Assembly: GCA_022821275.1 (NCBI GenBank) | Contig: JAJEDY010000083.1 | Coordinates: forward strand, 1 to 64,000 | DNA from: Candidatus Latescibacterota bacterium | GTDB lineage: Bacteria; Latescibacterota; UBA2968 | DNA length: 64,000 nucleotides | Direction: 5' to 3' | In this document: one piece after another, positions 42,054-52,269 of the stretch | How the letters are laid out: each line of letters opens with the position of its first letter | How positions within the stretch are numbered: position 1 is the stretch's first letter | Position numbers and translations under genes: made by a program | The notes under the pieces: model-generated | The model's database searches: none | Told to the model about the DNA's origin: nothing | What the model saw: only the letters and a program-made list of their open reading frames with translations

Positions 42054-43829
42054 ATGAAACCCGAGTTGACAGTCAGTTTGCTTTGTGAAGAGGCGAACCA
42101 ATTTGCTCGTATCGAGTCTTCACGCGAGCATGCCAGTCTGTTTGGTGTCACAGATGGAAAAGCAATCGGGACATACGTTGAACATCAATTTCGGGAGTAC
42201 CTATCTCAAAGATATTCATTTACGGAAGGAAGCTCGGCAAGGGGGATAGACTTCCCTGATCTGAAAGTAGATATGAGTACCAAAAATCACAATCTCAGAC
42301 GGACAGTGGAATTTGGTGACTTTCAAACGCCGTCTGAACTCACAGACGAAATATGTCATTTCCTGCATTCTACAGGTGTGCAACCAGAGAGCGTTATTGA
42401 ACCAACATGCGGCACAGGTGGATTTATAGTGAGTGCTATGGACGCTTTTGAGCAAGCGCAAAAATTTTTAGGCAACGAAATCAACAGAGAGTATTTACTG
42501 GCACTTGAGCGAAAACTGCAAGGGACAGACCATACGCGGATCGAACTTAAAAATGCAGATTTTTTTCAACTCGATTGGGAAGATATCTTGTCTCGCCTAC
42601 CACAACCCATTCTATTGATTGGCAACCCACCCTGGGTAACCAATTCGAGCTTGGGGCGCATTCGCGGATCGAATTTACCTGCGAAGAGCAACTTTCAAGG
42701 TCACAAAGGATTCGACGCAATAACGGGAAAATCCAACTTCGATATATCCGAGTGGATGCTCATCCAACTACTGGATAAATTGCAGAACAAAAACGCAATA
42801 TTGGCAATGCTTTGCAAGACCACAGTTGCGAGGAAAGTGCTAAAATACGTATGGAACCGCGATTTTCACGTCTCAGAAACCCATTTGTATATCATAGATT
42901 CTAAGACGCATTTCAATGTCTCTGTCTCCGCCTGCTTATTGGTATGTAAGACGGGCGCGCCATCGAAAATAAAATCATGCGGTGTTTTTCAGGGCATTTC
43001 AGATAAAGGTAAAATCTCTGAGATAGGGATGCACAATACTGAAATTTTAGCCGATTTGAAAAAGTATGAAAAATGGTCTCAACTCGATGGTCCTGTTCCT
43101 TTCAAATGGCGGTCGGGCGTAAAGCACGACTGCGCCAGAATAATGGAATTTACACGCGAAAATGGCTCTTTTATAAATGGCCTGGGCGAAGCTGTCAATA
43201 TAGAAGATATGTTTGTATTCCCTCTTTACAAAAGTTCGCATGTCGTCAAATGCAAAACTGACACGCCCGAGCGCTGGGTTCTCATACCACAGCGAAAAGT
43301 CGGCGATGAAACCCGTATTATTCGAGAGAAGGCGCCCAGGACCTGGGCTTACCTCACAAACCATGCGGACAAATTGGATCGGCGAAAAAGCTCTATTTAT
43401 AAAAACAAACCGCGTTTTTCTATTTTCGGCGTCGGCGATTATTCCTTTGCCCAGTGGAAGGTAGCAATTTCAGGATTATATAAAAAAATTCAATTCTCAA
43501 TCATACCTCCTCTGGATGGAAAACCCGCAATGGTTGACGACACCTGTTATTTCCTACCCTGCACAAATCGAGATGAAGCGATTTTATTCGCCGACCTCCT
43601 CAACTCAAAAGCCGCACATGAATTTTTGCATGCTTTCATTTTTTGGGATGCAAAACGACCAATTACAGCCGATATACTCAAGCGGTTGGATTTGATCGCA
43701 CTTGCAGAAATACTTCACAAAGACCAGCATCTCGCGCAATACAGGCCGCAATCTGATACCGATGAATCTCAATTTGTGCTCTTTAACGATTTTATGCAGT
43801 ACTCTAAGCCATTACAAAAAGCACCATAA
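42054..43829 (+). CDS. N6-adenine DNA methyltransferase, possibly ex-restriction-modification fusion
   Basis: This 591-residue protein has motif I EPTCGTGGF (about 122-130), the catalytic IGNPPW (about 183-188) and a long C-terminal target-recognition region. It methylates adenine in a specific site. Residues 1-80 (MKPELTVSLLCEEANQFARI, then a GIDFPDLKVDM segment) resemble the start of PD-(D/E)xK-type restriction proteins but jump straight into the methyltransferase part near residue 82. An internal deletion that removed the nuclease may thus be visible. Base composition is more AT-rich than the flanking genes, as in acquired restriction-modification genes. TAGGAAAG precedes the ATG. Confidence 0.8.
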   Translation: MKPELTVSLLCEEANQFARIESSREHASLFGVTDGKAIGTYVEHQFREYLSQRYSFTEGSSARGIDFPDLKVDMSTKNHNLRRTVEFGDFQTPSELTDEICHFLHSTGVQPESVIEPTCGTGGFIVSAMDAFEQAQKFLGNEINREYLLALERKLQGTDHTRIELKNADFFQLDWEDILSRLPQPILLIGNPPWVTNSSLGRIRGSNLPAKSNFQGHKGFDAITGKSNFDISEWMLIQLLDKLQNKNAILAMLCKTTVARKVLKYVWNRDFHVSETHLYIIDSKTHFNVSVSACLLVCKTGAPSKIKSCGVFQGISDKGKISEIGMHNTEILADLKKYEKWSQLDGPVPFKWRSGVKHDCARIMEFTRENGSFINGLGEAVNIEDMFVFPLYKSSHVVKCKTDTPERWVLIPQRKVGDETRIIREKAPRTWAYLTNHADKLDRRKSSIYKNKPRFSIFGVGDYSFAQWKVAISGLYKKIQFSIIPPLDGKPAMVDDTCYFLPCTNRDEAILFADLLNSKAAHEFLHAFIFWDAKRPITADILKRLDLIALAEILHKDQHLAQYRPQSDTDESQFVLFNDFMQYSKPLQKAP

Positions 43830-43877
43830 CCCTCACCTTTCCATCCCACAGCACAACTTATTGATAAATGCCCGTGC

Positions 43878-43906
43878 TTGATTTTCCCCTGTGCGTACAC
43901 TATATT
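43878..43906 (+). promoter_or_regulatory. Promoter of parA-parB
   Basis: TTGATT (43878-43883), 17 bases and TATATT (43901-43906) lie about 50 bases upstream of the parA start. Confidence 0.55.
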
Positions 43907-43954
43907 CTACGAACTTGAATATCGCTATTTATACTTGAATTTTCGGGATTTGAG

Positions 43955-44716
43955 ATGTCTGCACGGGTCATTGCCATAGCCAATCAAAAAGGCGGCGTGG
44001 GTAAAACTACCACAGCCGTCAACCTATCTGCGTGTCTGGCCACTGCCGAAAAGAAAACCCTGTTGCTCGACATAGATCCACAGGCCAATGCATCCAGTGG
44101 ATGTGGTATTGAAGTAGATGAACAAACGCCCTGTGTGTACGAAGTACTCCTCGAAGACATGCCCTTAATGGAAGTCATCTACCAGAGCGAACTGCCCTTT
44201 CTCAGCATTGCGCCCGCTCACATACGCCTCACCGGTGCCGAAGTGGAAATGGTTTCCATCATTTCGCGCGAACAACGCCTTAAAGGCGCCCTCTTGCAAG
44301 CGCGCAAAACCTACGACTTTATCATCATCGACTGCCCGCCCTCACTGGGATTGCTCACGCTCAATGCACTGACAGCAGCCGACTCTGTACTCATTCCCAT
44401 ACAATGCGAATACTACGCGCTCGAGGGCCTGAGCAAATTACTCAACACCCTGCGCCTCGTGCAGCAACACCTCAACCCCAACCTCGCAATTGAAGGCGTA
44501 CTGCTCACCATGTACGACGGGCGTCTCAATCTGGCGCGCCAGGTCGCCGAAGAGACCAAAACGCATTTTGGCGACCGCGTCTATAATACAATTATCACGC
44601 GCAACGTCAAACTCGGCGAAGCACCCAGCTTTGGCAAACCCATCATCCTCTACGATATTATATCTACTGGCGCGCAAAATTACATGAACTTAGCCGGGGA
44701 GGTCATCAATGGCTAA
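43955..44716 (+). CDS. parA: ParA/Soj chromosome-partitioning ATPase
   Basis: This 253-residue deviant Walker ATPase has [18 protein letters not shown] (residues 10-27), [11 protein letters not shown] (45-55) and [17 protein letters not shown]. It binds DNA nonspecifically in the ATP state and moves ParB-parS complexes. The gene overlaps parB by 8 bases, and a GGGGAGG inside its end serves parB. The short N-terminus without an HTH is typical of chromosomal ParA. Confidence 0.95.
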   Translation: MSARVIAIANQKGGVGKTTTAVNLSACLATAEKKTLLLDIDPQANASSGCGIEVDEQTPCVYEVLLEDMPLMEVIYQSELPFLSIAPAHIRLTGAEVEMVSIISREQRLKGALLQARKTYDFIIIDCPPSLGLLTLNALTAADSVLIPIQCEYYALEGLSKLLNTLRLVQQHLNPNLAIEGVLLTMYDGRLNLARQVAEETKTHFGDRVYNTIITRNVKLGEAPSFGKPIILYDIISTGAQNYMNLAGEVING

Positions 44717-45611
44717 ACGCAATGCCCTCGGCAAAGGGTTAGGCGCCCTGATTCCCGGCGCCGATACAGCCCCTGCCGAAAAAATCACATCGGAAATTGC
44801 CCCTTCGCACACAGAGCAGAGCCAGCGGCAAATCATCGAAATACCCATTGAAGACATTGAACCCAACCCGCATCAGCCGCGCACAGAATTTGACTCCAAA
44901 GCCGTGGGCGAATTGGCGCAATCAATCCGCGAAAAAGGCATCATTCAGCCTATTTCCGTGCGCCGCTTTGGCTCGGGCTATCAACTGATCGCAGGCGAGC
45001 GACGTTTCCGCGCTGCGCGTCAGGCCGAACTCGCGGTCGTACCTGCGATTGTTATGGATGTGGGCACAGATCAGGAAATGATGGAACTCTCGCTGATAGA
45101 AAACATCCAGCGGGAAAATCTCAATCCCATTGAAGAAGCCAAAGCCTATCGCATGCTTATAGAGGAGTGTTTTCTCACACAGGAAGAAGTTGCCGAGCAC
45201 GTAGGCAAAGACCGCTCGACCATTGCCAACACCTTGCGCCTCCTCGCATTGACACCCGAAGTGCTCGACGCACTACAAGCCGGGCAGATATCTGCAGGTC
45301 ACGCCCGCGCACTGCTGGGCCTTGACAACTCAGATCAACAAATTGCCTTATGCCAGCGAATTATTGCACAAGAATTATCGGTTCGCCGCACAGAAGCCCT
45401 TGTCAAAGCACTCAAAGAAGACACCACACCCAAAAAATCCACGCCACCCAAAGACCCCAACCTGCTATTTCTCGAAGAAGACCTCCAGCGTTATTTTGGC
45501 ACAGCGGTCAACATCAGCCGCAAAGGCTCCAAAGGCAAAATCGAAATCGAATTTTACAGCAATGACGACCTCGAGCGCGTACTGGAATTATTGCGAAGCA
45601 GAGAGTTTTAA
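44709..45611 (+). CDS. parB: ParB/Spo0J chromosome-partitioning CTPase
   Basis: This 300-residue protein begins with [15 protein letters not shown] and has the ParB/CTP motif [10 protein letters not shown] and [18 protein letters not shown] (about 98-115). An [17 protein letters not shown] region and HTH helices [14 protein letters not shown] follow. It loads on parS sites and spreads. No 16-base parS palindrome was seen in this window. It directly follows parA. A full-length C-terminal dimerisation helix is present. Confidence 0.95.
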   Translation: MAKRNALGKGLGALIPGADTAPAEKITSEIAPSHTEQSQRQIIEIPIEDIEPNPHQPRTEFDSKAVGELAQSIREKGIIQPISVRRFGSGYQLIAGERRFRAARQAELAVVPAIVMDVGTDQEMMELSLIENIQRENLNPIEEAKAYRMLIEECFLTQEEVAEHVGKDRSTIANTLRLLALTPEVLDALQAGQISAGHARALLGLDNSDQQIALCQRIIAQELSVRRTEALVKALKEDTTPKKSTPPKDPNLLFLEEDLQRYFGTAVNISRKGSKGKIEIEFYSNDDLERVLELLRSREF

Positions 45612-45622
45612 ATGGAGATATT

Positions 45623-47395
45623 ATGAAACACCTCTTGTGTATCCTGTCCTGTCTCTTCATCGGCTGTTCTGCCATCCCCGAAACCCCACAATCCGTGGAT
45701 ATCGTCGTGGATGATTTTGGCCTTTATGACCAGAACGGCGAATTCCACACACTCCACGAGTACTCAGACGCATCTGCCATCGTCTTATTCGTCCAGGGAA
45801 ATGGTTGCCCAATTGCGCGCAATGCAGTACACGACCTCAACGCAATACGCGATGAATACGCGCCCAAAGGCGTGCAATTTTTAATGCTCAATGCCAACTT
45901 GCAAGACGACCGCGAAAGCGTACGCGAGGAAGCCAGCGCCTTCTCCATCGACTATCCCATCCTCATTGACGAAACACAACTCGTCGCAGAATCGCTCGAC
46001 CTGCACCGCACGGCTGAAGCACTTGTCATCGCCCCCAAAACCTGGCGCATCCTCTACCGGGGTCCCATTGACGACCGCCTGAATTACGAAGCGCAAAAAC
46101 CCAGTGCATCCAACCACTATCTCGCCGATGCACTCATCGCCCATCTCAAAGGCGAGGAAATTGCCGTCAAAGCCGTCGCATCACCCGGCTGCCTGATTGC
46201 CCTGCCGGGCAAAGACCGCGCACAACACAAACAGATCTCTTATGCCAAACAGGTCGCGCCCATTCTGCAAAACAAATGCGTCACCTGTCACCAACCCGGC
46301 GGCATAGCCCCCTTTGACATGACCGATTACAAAGAAGTCGCGGGCTGGTCGCCAATGATGCGCGAAGTCGTGCGCACACGCCGCATGCCCCCCTGGCATG
46401 CAGATCCACACATAGGCACATTCAGCAACGATCTGTCTCTCACACAACAAGAAGAACAAACCCTCGTCCACTGGATCGAAGCTGGATCGCCCCGCGGCGA
46501 TGGTCCTGACCCCCTATCCGAAAACCCGACACAAGCCACAACCTGGGCTTATGGTGAACCCAGCCTGGTCATCGCATTGGAACGGCAGGAAATCCCCGCA
46601 ACCGGCATTGTCGATTATCGCTATCTCAAAATTACCGTGCCCATAGACCGCGACGTGCAAGTGCGGGGCACCGAATTTCTGCCGGGGAATCGCGCCGCCA
46701 TGCACCACGCACTGGCGCGCGTGATCTATCCCAAAGGGCACAAAATGAAAACCGTCAAAAAGAACCGATGGTTAGACGGTATCTTTGCCTCTTATGTACC
46801 GGGCATGGACGGTGTCATGTTGCCCAAAGGCACGGCGCAACTGCTGCCCAAAGGGAGCAAAATCCAATTTCAAATCCACTATACGACCACTGGACGTCCC
46901 GAAGTGGATGAAAGCCGGCTGGGGTTGTATTTCACCGACGCACAAAACCTGCGCGAACACCGCGTGGTCGGTCCCGCCAATCCGAAAATTAAAATCCCAC
47001 CGCATGCGAGTGCCTATCGCGACTCATCCATAAAAATCTTTGAACAGGACGTCACCCTCTACACCTTCTTCCCCCACATGCACTTCCGGGGTGCGGGCTT
47101 CCGCTATGTTGCACATTATCCCGATGGAACCCGCGAAACCCTGCTCTCCGTGCCAAATTACACGTTCAACTGGCAGCGATTCTACGCCCTTTCAACCCCT
47201 AAACACCTGCCCGCTGGAACACGCGTAGTCAGCCATGCCGTCTTTGACAACTCGGCAAAAAACAAACTCAACCCCGACCCATCCGCAACGGTTCGCTGGG
47301 GTGAGCAAAGTTTTGACGAAATGCTAATTGGATACATGGGCATTGTCGATGGCAAGGTTGAACAAATCGCCCAATTTTCGGCACGGAACGAGTAA
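45623..47395 (+). CDS. Lipoprotein combining peroxiredoxin-like, cytochrome c-like and PHM-like domains
   Basis: This 590-residue exported protein has a signal peptide with lipobox LFIGC (Cys about residue 15). Residues about 30-180 are a redoxin/thioredoxin-like domain (GNGCPIARN with one Cys in the usual position). Residues about 205-310 contain KCVTCHQPGG, a single CxxCH heme site, plus an MPPWHADP segment. Residues about 320-590 resemble copper type II ascorbate-dependent monooxygenases (NRAAMHHALARVIY, HYTTTGRPE, FFPHMHFRG). A role in redox chemistry at the outer membrane is inferred. TGGAGA lies before the ATG, 11 bases past the parB stop. Confidence 0.8.
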   Translation: MKHLLCILSCLFIGCSAIPETPQSVDIVVDDFGLYDQNGEFHTLHEYSDASAIVLFVQGNGCPIARNAVHDLNAIRDEYAPKGVQFLMLNANLQDDRESVREEASAFSIDYPILIDETQLVAESLDLHRTAEALVIAPKTWRILYRGPIDDRLNYEAQKPSASNHYLADALIAHLKGEEIAVKAVASPGCLIALPGKDRAQHKQISYAKQVAPILQNKCVTCHQPGGIAPFDMTDYKEVAGWSPMMREVVRTRRMPPWHADPHIGTFSNDLSLTQQEEQTLVHWIEAGSPRGDGPDPLSENPTQATTWAYGEPSLVIALERQEIPATGIVDYRYLKITVPIDRDVQVRGTEFLPGNRAAMHHALARVIYPKGHKMKTVKKNRWLDGIFASYVPGMDGVMLPKGTAQLLPKGSKIQFQIHYTTTGRPEVDESRLGLYFTDAQNLREHRVVGPANPKIKIPPHASAYRDSSIKIFEQDVTLYTFFPHMHFRGAGFRYVAHYPDGTRETLLSVPNYTFNWQRFYALSTPKHLPAGTRVVSHAVFDNSAKNKLNPDPSATVRWGEQSFDEMLIGYMGIVDGKVEQIAQFSARNE

Positions 47396-47409
47396 TCCCC
47401 CTATACGGG

Positions 47410-49476
47410 CTATGGCTCAATCGCGTAACACTCAACCGCCGTATTTGCGGGTGTGCGAACCGACCACGATGCCATAGCGACGTCCGGCACATTCCGAAAT
47501 GTATTGTGTACCAGCATAATCGAAGGCATACTCCCGATTGTTCCAATCACCCAGAGATTTTTCCGGTTCAGATCTATAATCTCTCCAAACAGCCGAACCT
47601 GCTCGGCCTCGTCCGGCGTCTCCTCAATCTGCCAGAACAGTTCAATACAGCGCCGCAGATCTCCCGTGGGCGTCTCCCCTCTTTTTCCATTGGTCAAAAG
47701 CCAATGTGTGAACCCAATCGCGTGACTCGACCCCACATTATAGGGGACGAATAAGCGCGGCTCCAAAAGTGGGTTTTGCACCTCACCCCCCGCAGTTGCC
47801 GCATCGTGTATCAATGCCTTTCTTCGCTCGTAATAAAGCTGTCGGGCTTCCTCTTTGATCTCCGTCTTCACCCCCACCGCCGTCCAATCATTCGCCACCA
47901 ATTCCAGCACCCTGTTGTTGATCGACATCGTTTCAATTGCCAGCCTGACCGGCTTCCCATCCGGACGCAATCGCATACCGGACCGATCTCTCTCCACCAG
48001 CCCCATCTCGTCCAAAAGCGAGTTGGCCTTATCCGGCTCGTAGTCGATATATGCTTTTTCAAATGCCTCTGAATAATGCACCGATGTCCGCAAAGGTGCC
48101 GGTTGCCTTGGCTGACCGATACCAAACCCGCCGACCTCGTTAATCGCCTCCCGATCAATCGCGTGTGACAGCGCGATGCGGAACCGCCGGTCCCATATAA
48201 TTTCGCGCATCACCGGATCCTTGTGATTCAAATTCAATGCAACGCACTCTCCCCCAGTCCCTCCGGTAATCCAGTGCAGCACCCGATACCCTCCGCGCGA
48301 TTGATTCTCCATAAATAAGGAATAGTTTTCGATCAAAATGTGACGCCCCTGCATCCCAATCTCCCCGTTAATCGCTTTGAGATTGATCGTCTCGCGGTCG
48401 TAAATCTCAAAAGTCATACGATCAATATAAGGAAGCTGATTCCCCTCTGGATCCACCTTCCAATAATAGGGATTGCGCTCGAACACGGAAGGACGGGCCG
48501 GTGGCGGTGCCACGACCACCCACGGCCACAGTCTGGGAATATCCGGATTCCGCCAGTCCCGCTTGTCTTGAAAAAGCTGGTGCCAGAAATCAAAACCGTG
48601 CTTCCCGGCCATCGCTTCTAATTTCTCCAGCGGCACATACCGCGGATGAAACTGCGCCATATAATGCGCCGGATACCGCAACATTTCGTATCCGCGTCCC
48701 CAGGCCAGCAATTTCAAGAAAAGACCATTGGGTCGCTTAAAGCGAAAACGCACGGTGTACGCATCGACTTTTTCTATCGCCATCACCTCGCCTCCCCGCT
48801 GAAAATCCCGCGCGACCACCGGTGTCAACTCCTCGTTACGCAACACATTTTCATGCCAGAAGAAAATATCCTTCACCGTAAAAGGATGTCCATCTGACCA
48901 GCGCACCCCCTTTCGCAGCCAGAACGTGTAAGTCCGTCCCCCATCGGCTATCTCCCAGTGCGTTGCCAGATTGGGAAGAATTTTTTGCCCCATCGGATCC
49001 CATCTCACCAACCCCTCATAGGCAAATCGCGCTTCCACAATCCCTATATCTCTCGGTCCCGTTGCAAACCGCGTCCAGGTGCCTCCATAAGGCCCATTCT
49101 GATGGGGCGGCACAATTACCAATGGATTTTTCGGCAACCGTTCCCCAACCGACGGCAACTCACCCATCGCCACCCTCTTTTTCAGCATTGGGGCTTCCCA
49201 AAACTGCCGTCCCCTGCTTTCCGGCCACTCCATCACCCGATGCACGGCTTTTGCGGTCTTCGGACGTCGGTCTGGCACCACAACCTGGATAGCCCCCTCT
49301 GTGGGACTTTGCACCAGCCTGCCCATGATCGCCTCAAACTCGGACGCCTGTTGCATGGACTCCGTGTCTCTGGGCATCAGATACCAGGTCACATATCCCA
49401 GTAACTCCACCAGGACGATCAGCCCCAAAAAGACCACGACTACGCCCATTCCTATGTGCAAAATATTCCGGATCAT
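47410..49476 (-). CDS. Family 5 (peptide-type) extracellular solute-binding protein, membrane-anchored
   Basis: This 688-residue protein has an N-terminal helix (about 10-32, VVVVFLGLIVLVELLGYVTW) that is probably a membrane anchor or uncleaved signal. A binding-protein body follows, with FAYEGLVRWDPMGQKILPNL and ATHWEIADGGRTYTFWLRKG (about 190-209). RIALSHAIDREAIN and the substrate-contact region are further on. It would capture peptides or another ligand for an ABC importer. No permease or ATPase genes are adjacent. AGAAGGTGA precedes the ATG at 49476. The 14 bases to the upstream lipoprotein stop show they are convergent. Confidence 0.85.
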   Translation of the reverse strand: MIRNILHIGMGVVVVFLGLIVLVELLGYVTWYLMPRDTESMQQASEFEAIMGRLVQSPTEGAIQVVVPDRRPKTAKAVHRVMEWPESRGRQFWEAPMLKKRVAMGELPSVGERLPKNPLVIVPPHQNGPYGGTWTRFATGPRDIGIVEARFAYEGLVRWDPMGQKILPNLATHWEIADGGRTYTFWLRKGVRWSDGHPFTVKDIFFWHENVLRNEELTPVVARDFQRGGEVMAIEKVDAYTVRFRFKRPNGLFLKLLAWGRGYEMLRYPAHYMAQFHPRYVPLEKLEAMAGKHGFDFWHQLFQDKRDWRNPDIPRLWPWVVVAPPPARPSVFERNPYYWKVDPEGNQLPYIDRMTFEIYDRETINLKAINGEIGMQGRHILIENYSLFMENQSRGGYRVLHWITGGTGGECVALNLNHKDPVMREIIWDRRFRIALSHAIDREAINEVGGFGIGQPRQPAPLRTSVHYSEAFEKAYIDYEPDKANSLLDEMGLVERDRSGMRLRPDGKPVRLAIETMSINNRVLELVANDWTAVGVKTEIKEEARQLYYERRKALIHDAATAGGEVQNPLLEPRLFVPYNVGSSHAIGFTHWLLTNGKRGETPTGDLRRCIELFWQIEETPDEAEQVRLFGEIIDLNRKNLWVIGTIGSMPSIMLVHNTFRNVPDVAMASWSVRTPANTAVECYAIEP

Positions 49477-49629
49477 AGCTCACCTTCTCGCAGACAAAAC
49501 AGTACATCGACATAATACGTATTGCACGAGCTATAGAGCAAAGTAAACAGTGATTGCCTACCATGTGAAGATTGTGCATAATAGCAAAGTACACGACCCC
49601 AAACACATATTTTGAACTGCACAAATACC

Positions 49630-50652
49630 ATGCGCGCTGTACGCAAAATAAAACCCGGCCCAGGGCACATCGCCTTATGCGACATCCCAGAACCGGATAT
49701 AGAACACCCCGACGACATTAAAATCGCCGTTCAACGCGGCGGACTCTGCGGCACAGATCTCCACATCCGTCACGGCGGTTATGGCTTTCGTCCACCAGTC
49801 ACGCTTTGCCATGAACTCTCAGGTGAAGTCGTCAAAGTCGGCACCAATGTCACCCGCATCAAAACAGGCGATCGCGTCACGGTCCTCCCCACAGCAAATG
49901 GCGCGTGTGGGCACTGTCGCCATTGTCGGGCAAGCGAATTTTTCTTTTGTCCCCAGCGCAAATCCGTTGGCAGCATGCGCGACGGTGGTTTTGCCGAATA
50001 CTGCGTTATCCCCCAAAACCTCGCCTTCCCGCTTCCCGAATCCGTCTCCTATGACACTGCTGCCCTTGTTGAACCCCTCGCCTGCTGCATCAAAGCCGTA
50101 CTTTTTCACACAAAAATCGTACCCGGCGACTGGGTACTCGTCTCTGGTCCCGGTCCCATTGGTCTGATGTGCGCCGACCTCGCCAGACTCGCGGGCGGGC
50201 GCGTTATTGTCTGTGGAACAGACCGCGACGCCCATCGCCTCGCTATGGCTAAAGGCGCAGAACACACCGTAAATGTCACGCGCGAAAATATATCCGAATT
50301 TGTCCGCTCGCTCAACCGCGACGGTGCCGACATTGTCATCGAATGTGCTGGTGTCGCCGCCTCCATCGATCAATGTCTCGACGCCGTGCGCCCCCTCGGC
50401 ACATTCACACAGGTGGCTCTAATCGAACATCCCGTTGAAGTGAACTGGGGCAAAATCATCTACAAACAGCTTTCCGTGAACAGTTCTATTGCCCAGAACT
50501 GGCCCAGTTGGCAACGCGCCCTCGAAATGGTCATCGACAAAACAATAGATCCCTCGGCATACATATCCCACAGGCTGCCACTCGAAAATTGGGAACAGGC
50601 ATTTGATGGCGCAGAGCGACAAGAGGGATTGAAATACGTCCTGTATCCTTAA
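49630..50652 (+). CDS. Zinc-dependent medium-chain alcohol dehydrogenase
   Basis: This 340-residue enzyme has the catalytic zinc region CGTDLHIRHGG (Cys, His and downstream Glu), structural zinc cysteines in ANGACGHCRHCRASEFFFC and the VLVSGPGPIGLMCADLARLAG nucleotide-binding loop. It reduces or oxidises polyols such as sorbitol or threonine-like substrates. The start at 49630 gives the conserved MRAVRKIKPG opening. TTG at 49612 lacks a ribosome binding site. It overlaps the end of the convergent cupin gene by 4 bases. Confidence 0.92.
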   Translation: MRAVRKIKPGPGHIALCDIPEPDIEHPDDIKIAVQRGGLCGTDLHIRHGGYGFRPPVTLCHELSGEVVKVGTNVTRIKTGDRVTVLPTANGACGHCRHCRASEFFFCPQRKSVGSMRDGGFAEYCVIPQNLAFPLPESVSYDTAALVEPLACCIKAVLFHTKIVPGDWVLVSGPGPIGLMCADLARLAGGRVIVCGTDRDAHRLAMAKGAEHTVNVTRENISEFVRSLNRDGADIVIECAGVAASIDQCLDAVRPLGTFTQVALIEHPVEVNWGKIIYKQLSVNSSIAQNWPSWQRALEMVIDKTIDPSAYISHRLPLENWEQAFDGAERQEGLKYVLYP

Positions 50653-51011
50653 ACCACCGGCACAGTCACCAGGATGTGTTCAATCCAATCATCGCTGTCA
50701 TTGATCAACTGGTGATAAGTATGCGGCGGTAAATGCACGGCATCACCTGGCTCCACGGGATAAATCTCGTCATCGATTTTCATCTTCCCATGACCGCGCG
50801 TAAAATAATAAATCTGTTCTTTGTCATCGTGCATGTGGTAATCGCCCTCTTTCCGGCTCTGCATCATATGCAAAGTAAATCCCGATGCCGCCAACATCGG
50901 TGCTTCTTCCTCACTCAAGCCAGCAGATCCCTTCTGTCTGAAAATCGACCATATCAACGCCGTTTCATGGCCCACTGTGGGCGTGGCATCTTGCCAATTC
51001 CGAATCACCAT
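50649..51011 (-). CDS. Cupin-domain protein
   Basis: This 120-residue protein contains cupin motif 1 (HMHDDKEQIYYFTRGHGKM, His/His/Glu ligands) and motif 2 (VEPGDAVHLPPHTYHQLIN, His). It forms a small barrel with a bound metal. The ATG at 51011 follows GGAGG by 7 bases, whereas the ATG at 51026 overlaps it. It immediately follows the Gfo/Idh/MocA gene at 51028-52269, so they are probably cotranscribed for sugar-acid or sugar-dehydration chemistry. Confidence 0.88.
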   Translation of the reverse strand: MVIRNWQDATPTVGHETALIWSIFRQKGSAGLSEEEAPMLAASGFTLHMMQSRKEGDYHMHDDKEQIYYFTRGHGKMKIDDEIYPVEPGDAVHLPPHTYHQLINDSDDWIEHILVTVPVV

Positions 51012-51027
51012 CTGTCTTTCCTCCATT

Positions 51028-52269
51028 TTAAGTATTGATATTCAACGCCGCATCGATCTCTGCTTGATATTCGTACAACTCACCGCTTTCGATCTCTGCT
51101 GCCGTCACAGTGCGACCTGCGCGAGCAGACTCGCAAATCGCATAAATCGCCGCTACATCCTTCATCCCCTCAATACCATCGACCTCAATCGGTTCATCGT
51201 TCAGGACAGCACAGGCGAGTTCGTATTGTTCATAAGCGATCAATTTCCAATCCACTGCGCGATCGCCCACGCTGTTTTTGGTCGGAAAAAAATGATCTAA
51301 GAGAGGATGCAATTCAAAATCTTCAACAGCACTCAGAATCGCATTCTGGTCTCTCACCTCGCCATCTCCCGATTGCCATATCGCCTGGCTTCCGCGGCTA
51401 CCGTAGCTCTGCAAACACCCTTTATCGCCCAAAATCAACTGACTGCGGCAGGCACCGTGCCCCCCAATACCCATAATAAAACTCACCGTCACACCGCTTT
51501 CCATCTTCATCATCGCCATCGACGTATCTTCTGCCGTAGCGGGAACTTCGTCGGGCATCGCGCGAAAACGCTGCTGATAAAATTCATACCGATCGCCAAT
51601 GGACTGTTGTTTTTTTCGCACCGGCTCCACCAGGCGCGTATCGCCATATACCTCGACCATATCGCCGAGTTGATACCGAATCAGATCCGCATAGTGTACC
51701 CCCATATCGATCAACGGTCCCCCGCGGTCTTTCAAATGCCGCCAGGGCGTGATGAAAATTTCATTGCCGCCGCGCAGGGCGTGAAGCGTCGCCATATAAG
51801 GCGTTCCGATCCGCCCGGTATCCAGCAAATGGCGCGTTAACCGCGCCGAAGGATCGCGTCGATAATTTTCGGCGACCGACAGTTTTCGCCCGTTGCGCTC
51901 TGCCGCCTCATTCATAGCATGGCACGCTTTTACAGAAATAGCCATAGGTTTTTCAACCAGCACGTGCAATCCCAGGTCCAGAGCCTGACACACCACCGTG
52001 TGATGCACAGAAGGATCGGTGACCACATCGACAGCCATCAAATCGGGAATCGCTTGCGCCATCTCTTCTATGGACGTAAATACGGGAGGTTTTGAACCGA
52101 GCAACTGCTCGGCCTCTCTCGCAGCCAATTCTGCATTGTCTCGATTGAGATCGCACAAAGCGCACAATTCAACATTGTTAAACGGCGTCTTCGCCAGTTC
52201 GCGCAACCCATACAAATGGCGCGTTCCCATACCGCCACAACCGACCAGGGCGAGTTTGAGTTTATCCAT
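51028..52269 (-). CDS. Gfo/Idh/MocA-family oxidoreductase
   Basis: This 413-residue enzyme has LALVGCGGMGTRHLYGL (5-21, NAD loop), VLVEKPMAIS (EKP motif) and the PLIDMGVHYADLIRYQ helix with the active-site His. It is longer than its relatives in this window, mostly in the C-terminal part. It probably oxidises a sugar or sugar derivative together with the cupin and alcohol dehydrogenase genes nearby. GGAGATGA lies upstream of its ATG at 52269. Confidence 0.9.
   Translation of the reverse strand: MDKLKLALVGCGGMGTRHLYGLRELAKTPFNNVELCALCDLNRDNAELAAREAEQLLGSKPPVFTSIEEMAQAIPDLMAVDVVTDPSVHHTVVCQALDLGLHVLVEKPMAISVKACHAMNEAAERNGRKLSVAENYRRDPSARLTRHLLDTGRIGTPYMATLHALRGGNEIFITPWRHLKDRGGPLIDMGVHYADLIRYQLGDMVEVYGDTRLVEPVRKKQQSIGDRYEFYQQRFRAMPDEVPATAEDTSMAMMKMESGVTVSFIMGIGGHGACRSQLILGDKGCLQSYGSRGSQAIWQSGDGEVRDQNAILSAVEDFELHPLLDHFFPTKNSVGDRAVDWKLIAYEQYELACAVLNDEPIEVDGIEGMKDVAAIYAICESARAGRTVTAAEIESGELYEYQAEIDAALNINT

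Noticed and set aside
43955-45611. Expected parS site near parA-parB
   Set aside because: No TGTTTCACGTGAAACA-like palindrome was found in or around the genes. It is probably elsewhere on the chromosome.
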